A DNA stretch of 57,441 nt from Comamonadaceae bacterium (GTDB taxonomy: Bacteria; Pseudomonadota; Gammaproteobacteria; Burkholderiales; Burkholderiaceae_C): assembly GCA_027486755.1 (NCBI GenBank), contig JAIXOM010000015.1:1-57441 (forward strand). Direction: 5' to 3'. The notes under the pieces are model-generated. The model was given only the letters and a program-made list of their open reading frames with translations, did not search any database and was not told where the DNA came from. Shown here piece after piece: positions 44,101 to 56,100 of the stretch; position 1 is the stretch's first letter; each line of letters starts with the position of its first letter. The position numbers and the translations under genes are program-made.

Positions 44101-47100
44101 CATCGCGCACCGGGGCTCGGGCACTTTCACCCTGAGCCTGGCCCACGAAGGCCAGACCTACACCACCGACGCGCTCGAGCTGGGCGCAAGCGAGCAGCTG
44201 GTGCAGGCCGCCCTGAACCGCGCCTTGGGCGCTGTGGGCAGCGTCACCGTCACTGCGCCCGCAGAAGGCAGCTACCTGGTCAACTTTGGCGGCGCTCTGT
44301 CCGGTAAAAACTTGGCAGCGCTGACTGCGGTCACGACCACCGACCCGGCCCGCTTCATCCAGACCCTGCAGCAGGGCCAGCGGGGCGTGGGCGCGACCTA
44401 TTCCATCGACTTGCAGGCGCCCGATGGCACGACCGATTTCAACGCGCAGGTCGAGCTCAATGGCGTGGTCTATACCGCCGAATCCTTGGCCGTGGGTCTG
44501 ACCGCTGCCCAGTTGCGCACGCAGCTGCTGGGCGCGCAGTCTGAAGAGGGCGAGCGGCTCGACGCCTCGGGCCTCACCCTGACCGTCAAGGCTGGCGAGG
44601 AGGCCGGCCAGTGGACCGTGTCTTTTGGCATGACGAGCGAGGGCCTGACCGCCTCAGGCCTGCGCACGGCCCTGATCGCGCCTGATGAAGAGGCACCCGC
44701 CGTGCCCGAGATAGACGTGCCTGCTGAGCCCGTGAAGGGCGCGATGGCCGTGGGCGGCCTGGTGGTGCGCAACGACGTGCGCGCCGTGGCCCAGGCCTAC
44801 ATCCGCTTTGCCCAGTTGACTGCCGGATCGGTCAGCGTGGCGGTGGCTGAGGCGGCCAGCATCGAGGCCAGCCTGGAGGCGGTGGCCGAGGCCAGCGGCG
44901 GCACGGGCAAAGGCCTGGCCGTGGGCGGCGCGATTGCCACCAACCTCATCCTCAACCAGTCGGCGGCCTTCATCTCGGACAGCAGCGTCACCACGGAGGA
45001 AGACGGCGTCAGCGTCGAGGGCAGCAACACCGCCAGCATCAGCGCCACCAACAACAGCGCCATCAGCTCGGACGGTACGTCTGTGGGCGTGACCCTGGCC
45101 TTCAACACCATAGGCTGGCAGGCGCAAAACGTGCTCTTTGCCGCCATTGATGCCCTGGTGGGCAGCGAGATCGGCGACCAGGAAAAGTCGCTTGTCAAAG
45201 CCTACCTGCACAACACCGACATCGATTCGGCCGGTGCGGTGAGCGTTAACGCGAGCAACGAAGCCGAGATCTTTGCGCAGATCCGCAACGAGGTCGCCTC
45301 GGCCCTGCCCGAGCCTGACCCGGCTGCTGGCGCCACCGGCGTGGGCACGGGTGCGGCGGCTGGACCGCAAAAGAGCGTCTCGGCCGGCTTTGTGCTGGCC
45401 AGCAATATGGTCAGCAGCGGCGCGCTGGCCACCATCACCCACGACGAGTTGCTCACCCTGCGCGACCTCACTGTGGGCGCGGGCGGGCTGAGTGTGGAGT
45501 CCGTCGACGATGCGCGCATCGTCTCCAAGGTCGACCTGTCTGTGATCTCGGGTAACGAGAGCGAGCTGACCATGGCGGTGCGCTCCTTCGTCAACCTGTT
45601 TGGCGTGACCTACACCGACATGTCGGGCACGCAGCGGGTGATCATGGGCGACCGCGTGCGCGTGGGTGGGCCGACCTACACCACCTTCGATAGGCCCGAG
45701 ACGGTGACTGCGGGTGACCGCATCGAGCTCAAGTCCAGCCTGGGCGGCGGACAGGCGGGCGACCTCTACGAATACATCGGCGAGGAAGACCTGGAGGCGC
45801 CGCGCCTGGACAAGACCGACTACAGCGACACCGAGCTGTGGCGCCAGATCCAGGGTTCGGCCGACACCACCTATGTGTTCAAGGGTTCATCCTCAATCTT
45901 TGACTTGGGCAGCGAAGACTTCAACGACTCCAGCCGCTGGCTGGCGATAGACCTCGACGGCTTGGTCGACACGGCTGCCGCCGCCATCGAAGCGGCGGCC
46001 ACGCTCAAAGGCAGCGTCAGCGGCAGCGATACCGGCGCTTCGGCCTTTGGCGGCCTGGTGGTGCGCAACGATGTGCGCAGCGATGTCGACTCCCTGGTCG
46101 ACGGCTTTGCGATGGAGGTCACCGGCGATGTCAGCATCACCGCCACCGAGTCGGCCATCATCCTGGCGCAAGACAACAGCACGGTGGAGGCCAAGACCAC
46201 CGGCGTCAATGTGGTGGTGGCCACCAACACCATTTTGGGCGGGGCCAATGCGGTGATGCGCAACAGCACCTTGGTGACCTTGGCCGAAGAGGTGGCCGAG
46301 GAAGCCCCCGCTGAAGAGGCACCCACTGAAGAGGCATCTGCCGAGGATGGCGCAGCCCTTGCTGCCGCTGACCAAGCCGCTGCGACTGACGAAAGCGCTG
46401 CGGAGGGTGAGGAAGAAGCCGCCGAGCCCATGACCGGCAGCGTGACGGTCAAAGCCGAGAGCCTGGCCTTCATCCTGGCCGAGGTGGACAGCTCGGTCAA
46501 GGCATCAACCTCGGTTGGCGTGGTGATGGCCTTCAACACCATAGGCTACACGCCGCAAAACGTGCTTTACAACATTGTGGATGGCGTGCTGGGCACCAGC
46601 CTGGCCGGCCAGAACAAGTTGAGCACCACGGCGCGCATAGAGTCCACCCCGCTCGAATTGGCCGGTGGCCTGAATGTGGCAGCCGAATCGGACGGCCAGA
46701 TCCAGGCCATCATCGTCAATTCGGCTTTGGCGCTCGATGTCAGCACCAAGGCCGACAGCAAGGCGATTACCGTTGCACCGGTGATCGCGATGAACAAGAT
46801 CGCGGCCAACACCGATGCCACCGTCGACAAGACGGCCACAGTCGAGGCCGATGGCGACGTGAGCATCCAGGCCCTGGGCAACACCCGCATCGAGTCGGAA
46901 GTGGCGGCCAGTGCGATCGGGATTTCGGCCAGCACCAGCGGTGCCAGCAAGTCGGTGTCGGTGGGCGTGAGCCTGAGCCGCAATGATGTGCAAAACGATG
47001 TCAACGCCTTCGTGCGCGGCGCCTCGCTGGCCACGCCCACCGCGCTGACCTCGGCCAACGGCAATGTGCTCATTGAGACCGAGCGCGGCTCGGCCATCGT

Positions 47101-50100
47101 GGCCAACGGCCGTGCCACCGCAGTGGCGATTTCGGCCAGCCTCTCAAGTGGCGCCACCGCGGTCTCGGGTGCGGGCACGCTTGCGCTCAACCGCATCACC
47201 GGCAGTTCGCAGGCCTACGCACAGTGGGCCGACATCGTCACGGGCGCGCCCGCGGACGACCAGGCGCCAGTTGAGGAAGGCGCCGATGCCGGCACAGACA
47301 CTGCCGCGGATGCCACAGCGGACGCCGGCGCCGATGCAAGCGCCGAAGAGGGTGCTGATGCGCTGAGCCCGGACGAGGAACTGGTCGACGCCCCCAGCAC
47401 CGGCAACGTCGAAATCAAAGTCTCCGACGATGCCCACATCAGCGCCTACCTGCGATCGGTGGCCGCCTCCGTCTCGTTCGGTATGTCGGGCTCGTCCAAG
47501 GCCGCGGCCGTGGGCCTATCGGTGGCGCGCAACCTGATAGGCATGGCGCCCACCAACGTCAGCTACGACTACAAGGCCACCGCCTACGACAAGGACAACA
47601 AGCTCACCGAGCTGGTCAAGGGCAAGCGCGTGCTGCTCGACTCGGCCTTGATGGGCAACGACATCTACGAATACGTCGGCGACAAGTACACCGACGAAGA
47701 CGGCATCGACCTGGTCAACCAGAACTACTCTGACGAAAGCCAGTGGCGTCTGGTCAGCTACAGCGCCTTGGTGGTCAACACCCGGGCGCAGCTGGTGCAC
47801 AGCTCCGCGGAGGCCAGTGGCGATCTGAACATCGAGGCCGTCAGCAGCGCCAGCATCGAGGCCACCGTGCTGGCCGCCGCCGCTGCGGTGGGCGCGAGCG
47901 CCAGCTCCTCGGCCTACAGCCTGAGCGCCGCCGGCGCCTATGCCGAAAACCGCATCAACGCCAGCTTGCAGGCCGGCGTGCTGGGCAACCCGGCCGATCC
48001 CTTGACGCTGGAGGCCGAGTCGATCACGGTGCGGGCAGAAAACCTCGCCACCATAGACGCCATCACTGGCGCCGCAGCCCTGTCAGCCTCGCTCTCAGGT
48101 GCCGGCACGGCCGCCTCGGTGGCCATCGGCCTGTCGCTGGCCTTCAACAGCATCGATGCCGACACCCTGGCCGATGTGGTGGGCGCCGATCTGGTGGCCC
48201 GCAGCGGCTCGGTCGAGCTGCGCGCGATCTCCGCAGGCGTGGACCGCAAGGAGCTCGACTACGACGCGATGAAGCAAGCCGGCTTGACGGCCGACGCGCT
48301 CAATGCCTTGGCCAATGCCGGCAAGAAGACGAGCTACAGCAGCGACGAGGACCAAAGTTGGGACTACCTGGCGCTTGACGGCGTGGTCGAGCTGCGCGAA
48401 ATCGAAACCGGCAGCGTGCTGGGCATCACCACCAGCCGCATGCCGCGGGTGCGGGTCGAGGTGCTGGGCGCCGACCGTCAGCCCACTGGCGACTACATCA
48501 TCTACGAGCTCGACAACGAGAAGCTGCTCTACGAAAACCTGGGCAAGCTGGTCAATCTGCGCACGCTGTACAACTTCACCCAGGAGCAGATTGAAGACAG
48601 CGGCGACTGGAGCGTGGTCTCCACCGACGCGCAGACGGTCAAGACCGGTTACACCGTGCGGGTGGCCGATGGCCACATGGCCGGCGGCGAGGTCGGCCGG
48701 GTCTATGTCTTTGGCGGCGTGGAGGAAGACTACACCACCGAAGACGGTGAGCGCATCGAGGGCAAGACCTGGCGCATGGTCTACAAGGGCGACGTGGTGC
48801 TGGTGGCCAGCAACCACATGGAAGAGTCGACGCTGGGCCCACCCAAGGAAAGCGGCTTGGCCGGCAAGCTGTTCCGCTACCAGGGTGCCTCGCAGCGCAT
48901 CGACCTGTCGACCGTCGAGCTAGAAGACGCCCCGGACTGGCAAGCGCTGTCGGTCGAGGAAGAGGTGGAGCTGTGGAAAGAAGACTACAGCAACGCCAAC
49001 CGCTGGCGCCTGGCCAGCGACTTTGCCAACCCCGAGCTGCAGCCCAAGCTGGTTGAGGCACTGCAAGAAGCCGGGGTGGAATTGCCCACGCTCGACGAGG
49101 TGCACGCGGCCTATATGTACCGCAGCACCGAAGGCCTGAGCTGGGACTACACCGTGGGCGACGGCGTGCAAACCCTGCTCAAGGGCGACCGGGTGGCCAT
49201 CATCTTGGGCGAGGACGCCGGCAAGGTGTATGAATACAAGGGCGAATTGCCGCTCGATGACCTCACGCTCGATGAGGAAGCCATCGCAGAAGGGGGCGCT
49301 GACGCCGCCTCCGATGAGGCGCTGGACGGCCTCGAATTTGACCTGTCCAAGGAAGATTTTGAAAACACCGACCGCTGGGAAGAGGTCAAGGTCAACGCCT
49401 ACCGCCTGAGCAAGGGCGACACCGTGCGCGTGGCGCGCGGCCACGAGGGCGGCGGCGAAGAAGACCGCATTTACCGCTACGTGGGCGTCAACAACCTGCT
49501 GTTCCTGGCCGACGAGGACTACTCCGACGAATCGCGCTGGCAGATGATGCCGGTCGAGGTCACGGTCTCGGTGGTCGAAGAAGGTAAGCGCTGGAAGCTG
49601 GTCGATGCGGCCGGCAAGAGCTACACCCTGACCTTCAATGAGGCCCCTGCCGGCTCCTCGGCGGCCTCGACCGCGGTGGTGGCGCGCAACAGCATCAATG
49701 CGGTGTCGGTGGCGGCGTCGGCGGCCATCGGCATCAGCGGCGGCGGCACCGGTCTGGCCTTCAGCGGTGCCGGCGCGGTGGCCCTCAACACCATCAGCGG
49801 CTCGACCGACGCCTTGCTGCGCGCCGGCTCGGCCAGCGCCCAAGAGGGCGACGTGGTGCTGCAAGCGAGCAGCGACAAGAGCATCAGCGCGACGATTGCC
49901 GCCCTGTCGGTGGCCATTGCCGGCGGCAGCGGCAACGGCCTGGGCGCGTCCATTGGCATTGCCGTGGCCCGCAACCTGATCGGTCAGGAAGGCTTTGGCC
50001 GCGTGGGCGAGGATTCGATCGCCACCGTGCGCGCCCTGGTCATCGATTCCGACATCACCACCGGCGGCGTGCTGGATTTGCGCGCCGATGCGCGGCAGGT

Positions 50101-53100
50101 CATCAACTCGCTGGTGGTCTCGGGCTCGGCCGCCGTGGGCATAGGCGGCGGCAATGGCCTGGCCGCCAGCGGCTCGGGCGTGTGGGCTGAAAACCAGATC
50201 GGCACCCGCGTCCATGCCGGCGTGAGCACCGCCACCGAGCTGGGCGAGCGGCCCAGCGACATCGAGGCCGGCGAGGTGCTGGTGCAAGCCACCGACCGCT
50301 CGTCCATTCGTTCCTTTGCCGGCGCCGCCTCGCTGGCTGCTGCTTTTGGTGGCAGCGTGGGTGCGGCCCTGTCCATCGGTGTTTCGCTGGCGCGCAACAT
50401 CATCGACGGCTCGGTGGTGGCCTCGCTCGACGGCGCCACGCTGAGCTCTGGCGGTACCGTGTTGGTACAGGCCCTGTCCGATGCCGACATCCAGGTCTTC
50501 GGCCTGGCCGCATCGGTGGCCCTTGCGATCGGCGGCAGCGCCGGTGTGGGCATCAGCGGTGCGGGTGCTTCAGCGCTCAACGTCATACTGGGCGATACGC
50601 TGGCGCGGGTGCACGACAGTGCGATCACCGCCGCCGACGACGTGACCGTCGATGCCAAGGCCAACAACCGTATCAAGGCCACCATCATCTCGGCCTCCAT
50701 CGGCGTGGGTGCCGGTGGTGGGGCCGGTTTTGGCGCATCGATCGGCATCTCGCTGGCGCGCAACTACGTGGGCTACGACCCCACCGGCTACACCGGCCCG
50801 GTCAGCTATGTCTCGGGCACCGACAAGCCCAACCGCATCAGCAACGGCCAGATCGTGCGCCTGGGCGCGGCCTCGGGCGCGCGCGCCAACGAGGTCTACA
50901 AATACATCGGCGACGACGACCTCGAGGGCAAGGACGACGACGACGGCAACCCGATCGACCTGATCCTGAGCCAGGATTTTTCGGACACTGCGAAGTGGGA
51001 GCAGCTGACCAACCCGGCGGCCAACCGCATCGAGGCCTTCATCACCGAATCGTCGGTGGGCAAGACGGCCGACGTGTTCGACAGCACGCTCGACCTGACG
51101 GTCTCGGCGCTTTCGCAGCAGACCATCCACTCCACCGTCTTTGCCGGCTCCGTCGCCGCCTCGGGCGGCGGTGCGGCGGCGGTGGCGATCAGTGGCGCCG
51201 GCGGCAGCGCGGTCAACCGCATCGGCTCGACCACCCGCGCCTATGTGGCCAACACCACCGACCGCGGCATCAAGGTCGACGGCGACATTGACATCATCGC
51301 GCTCGACAGCGCCAGCATCTCGTCGTCGGTGTTTGCGGTGTCGGTCGCTGCATCCTTTGGCGCTTCGGGCGTGTCGGTGGCGGTCAGTGTCTCGCTGTCG
51401 GACAACAGCATCCTGAGCACGGTCGAGGCCTTCACCGACCGCGCCTTGCTGTTCTCCACCGAGGGCTCGATCACCCTCGACGCGCGCGAATCGGCCAGCA
51501 TCGATGCGGCCTCCACCGCAGTAGCAGTGGCCCTGTCGGTCAGCGTGGGCGCGGCGGTGGCCGGCGGCGGTGCCAATGCCTACAACACCATCGACACCAC
51601 CACGCGGGCCTGGTCGGGCCGCAGCACCAGCACACCGGTGACCAACAGCATCACCGGACTGAGCGAGTTGTATGCCCTTGAAGACATCACCGTCAATGCG
51701 CTCAGCGCATCGAAGGCCAACGCGGTGGTCACGGCGGCGGCGGCCAGCTTCGGCGTGGTGGCGGCTGCCGCCGCCGGCACCCAGACGCGCAACACGCTCT
51801 CGCCGGTGGTCGATGCCTTCATCGCCGCCACCGAGGTCAAGTCGCCCGGTACGGTGCTGATTTCCGCGCGGGCCGACCAAGACGCCAATGCCCGGTCGAA
51901 TGCGCTGGCCATCAGCGGCGGCCTGTCGGTCTCGGTCGGTGTGTCCTCGGTCACCACGGTCGATTCGAGTGCCATCAACGCGGCCGTGGGCGATCTGTCC
52001 CAGGTTCAGGCCGGCGTGCTGCGCGTCAGCGCCAAAGCCTATGACCGCATCTACCAAAAATCATCGGCCTCCAGCGGCGGCCTGATCGCCGGTGCCGGCG
52101 CCCTGTCCAACCTGAGCATTGTGGGCAGCACAGTGGCCGGCATCGGCAAAAACGCCACGGTCGAGGCTGGCCTGGTCGACCTGATCGCCCACCGCGACCA
52201 GGACTTTGATTCGCAGGCCTTCAACCTGGCCGTGGGCCTGTTTGCCGGCAGCGGCGCGCTGGTCACCAACCTGGTGGCCGGCACCGCCGACGTGAAGATC
52301 GGCCAGGGCGCGCAGGTCGATGCCGAGTCCATCTTGATTTACGCCAGCAACCAGGCGGTCAAGAACAAATACAGCGCACTCGAAAATTCGCTCGAGTCCT
52401 TCTCGGTCAGCGGCGCCTCGATCAGCGCGATTGCCAGCACCACCAACGTGGGCCGCGCCAGCAGCCGCTTTGGCTCGGTGGTCGATATTGCCGACGATGC
52501 GGCGCTCACCGTCGACAGTGCCGGTACCGGCGTGTTCCGGGTCGAGACGCTCTCGAGCGTCAAGCTCATCGACAAGGTGCGGGTCGACGGCATCTCGGGT
52601 CTGGGCTTTACCGTGGCGCTGGCCACCCAGTCCACCGACTCGGTCTCCACCATCCGGGTGGGCAAGGGCGCTTCGCTGCGCAATTTGAGCGGCGACCTGA
52701 TGATGGCCACGCGCACCGACGCCGATGTGCTGGCCGCGGCCAACACCTTCTCGCTGGCGGCCTTCGGTGCCTCCAATGCCACCGCGCTGGTGACTCTGAA
52801 CGCCAACAACGACATCGTGCTGACCGATGCCGAACTGGTGGGCCGCGACGTCAAGGTCATGGCCGGCCAAAGCCGCGACCGGGTGCCCAACATCCTCTTG
52901 GGCAAGGCGCGCGCCGACATGGTGATGATTGCGCTGAACGGCGTCACTGCTCCGGTGCGCTCGGTCAACCTGTATGAGCAAAACCGTGTGGTGCTCGATG
53001 GGGCCAGCGAAGTGCGCGCCATAGGCAGCGTCGACCTGCTCGCCGAAAAAGGCCTGGGCCGTGCCAAGCTCGACGGCTCGGTGGTCAACATCAGCCCGGG

Positions 53101-56100
53101 CGCCTTGGCCAACGGCCTTTTCCCGAAAGGCGACGAGAACCTGACCGGCAGCAACGAGGTCAGGGTGAGCAATGCAGCCCGCATTGAAGCGGGCATGAAC
53201 TACAAGACGGTGCTGAGCATTCAGCCCTACACCGTCTCGGGCAAGCCCAATCTGGCCGGTCACAGCGAAGCGGGCAGCGCTCAATCGGCGCGTCTTTCGG
53301 CCATCAAGCGGGCTGGCGCGGCCGGCGTGGACTTGAGCAAAGCGGAAAAAGAGGCGCTGGGCCTCGACGAGCTGCAGTCCTACCAGTACGTGGCGCTGGA
53401 GATGCAGCAGGTGGCGGTCAGTATCTCGGCTGGCACCATTGTCGAGCTGGTGGGGCAGGACTACGGCAAGGGCGTCTCGGGCGCGGCCTACCAGCTTGCT
53501 CCTGGCTCTATTGCCGACCTCAACCTGGTGCTGGACCAGGAGGACTACACCAACGCCAGCCGCTGGACGCGCATTGAAGCGGACCACAGGCTGGCCACTT
53601 CGGGCAGCTACTTTGTGGGCAAGTCCCAGTTGGTGCGCAGCAGTGACGGACGGTGGTTCCGGCGCACAGGCGATGCGGTGACGGTCGATGCGTCGACCGA
53701 GAGCTTCAACAGCTCCGGCTGGCAAGCCATACAGGTGCAGACCAGCGACCGCGGCAAGATCCTGGCGCGCGAGCTCAGCGACGACTTCTATGTGGTCAAG
53801 CCCAAGGCCATGGCCTTGCCCACGCTGGTCTACGCCAATGTGGCCAACCAGCTGTTTGAAGACCGCGCCAAGATCGTGGGTTGGATGTCCAGCCACGCCG
53901 GCAATGCCGAGGCGATTGCGCGCTACCAGGCGCTGCTGGAGAAGATCGACGCCCAGCTCGAAAAAATGGGCTTGGCCTCCAAGAACAGCGGGGTCGTCGT
54001 GCCGCGCAGCCAGTTCGACCAGATCTTCCTGCGCCTGCCCAAGGTCGAGGCCTCGGCCGGCCTGATCAACATCCTGAGCGACAGCACGTCTGCGGCCAGC
54101 ATCCGACTGGCGCAAACCAGCGGCCGCTTGCTGGCCCATGCCGACGCCAACATCACGATCAAGAACGAGACGCCCTTTGGTCTCGAGATCAACAACGTCG
54201 GCATCCTCAAGGCCAGCCGGGTCGATACGCTCAACGGCGCGCAGGTCACGCTCAGTGCCGGCGCGACCTACCTCAACAAGATCGCGCTCAATGAGCCCGG
54301 CCCGGGCGGCCAGAGCGTGATCAACATCACGCAAGACGCCTTCCCCAAGGAGGCCTATGGCGTCAACGGCAGCCTGGGCGCCTTGAATGCGCCCAGCGGC
54401 CCGCAAGACCTCTATGTGCGCGGCAAGATCAGCAATGCCGACGGCACGCTGAACCTGACCAACCGCGAAGGCAGCATCCACGTCACCGGCGAGATCCGCG
54501 CCGGCGCGGTCAACATCAATGCGGCCGGCGACTTCAACCTGTCGACCGAGGACTGGTTCCACACCGGAGCCGACCCGCGCCAGTACCTGGACTTCAACAA
54601 GGTTTTTGGACGCACGGTGTACCGCGAAGACGGCACGGCTGGCACTTCACTGTTTGGCACGGCCGACCCGCGGGTTCAAGCCCTGCTGGCCGCGGCCACT
54701 GGTGGCGCCATACCGCAGACCAAAGAGGAGGAGGGCAACAGCACCCGCGCCAACGCCGATTTGCTGACCAGCAATGTGGCCATCAGCGCCGCGCTGCAAA
54801 ACAAGTTTGACCAGGACTTTTTCAAGCTCACGACCGCCGGCGCCGGCCGGGTCACGGTAGCACTTGACACGGGTTTGACCGCCTCCAACACGAGCAACTT
54901 TTACGAGTTGTCGCTGCTCGACAGCACCGGCAAGGTGCTCAATACGGTGCAGACCGGCCGCAACAACAGCTACAGCTTCAACGTGGGTGCGGCCGGTGAC
55001 TACTACGTGCGCGTCAGCGCGGTGCGCACCTACCCGGCCACCACGCCGTCCAACCCGGCCACCACGCCCGGCTACACCTACACCATCTCGGACGGCAAGA
55101 AGACCATCAAGCCTGGCGACACCGTGTTGGTGAACGACAAGGTCTATGTCTACGACGACAACGGCAAGGGCAACCCGGTCGGGGGCAAGGAGCGCGAGCT
55201 GGACCTGACCAAGACCGATCAGTACGCCGACAAGGACTACTGGTGGCAGGTGCAGTACAACCACCGGCCCAACACCTACAAGATCACGGCGGTGTTCACG
55301 CCGCCGCAGGCCGAGCCGATCAAGACCATCTTTGCCATGGGCGCGATCGACATCAATGCGCGCTACCTCAACATCGACGGCACGATCCAAAGCGGGGTGG
55401 ACAACATCACCCTGAACATCGCGCAGGACTTTGCGCCCAGCCGCTCGACCAACTTCACCGATGCCCTGGGCAAGACCATCAAGGGCCTTGACTACGGCCC
55501 GGCCGGCTTTGCCACGGTCGACGGTTTCTTTGATGCCAACAGCGGCACCATCGTGCTCGAGGACATCAAGCCGACGGCCGGTGTCATCAACCTGACCGGC
55601 ACCATCATCAGCACCGGCAACGGCGCGCTCAAGGTGGCCAGCGGCTACGCCTCGATCAACATCAACAACCAAAGCCGCTATGCGCTGGCGGCGGGCCTGA
55701 TCGACGCCTCGGAAAACCGCGTTGGCAAGATCACCGTCACCGACAGCACCACGCTCAAGCGCGAGGTCTACACCTTCAAGGACGGCGGTTACACCCAGCA
55801 GCAGTTCCAGGGTACCTTGGTGCCCCCGGGCATCCCGGGCGGGGTCAGCAGCATCCGCTACGACGACCGGGGTCTGACCGGTGGCCGTGTGGCCGACATT
55901 GCCGGCAGCCTGATCTACCAGCCCGAGGCCGGCCGCTACTACGTCTGGACCGAGGGCCAGGCCAAGACCAGCACCACGCTCGATATCTACGAGCAGCGCA
56001 GCTTCAACCTCTTGGGCTGGGACTGGGACTTCCTGGTGCCCGACACCGCCGCCAAGCTCAGTGACACCCGCTTCACCGACGGCGCGCCGCTGCTCGAGTC

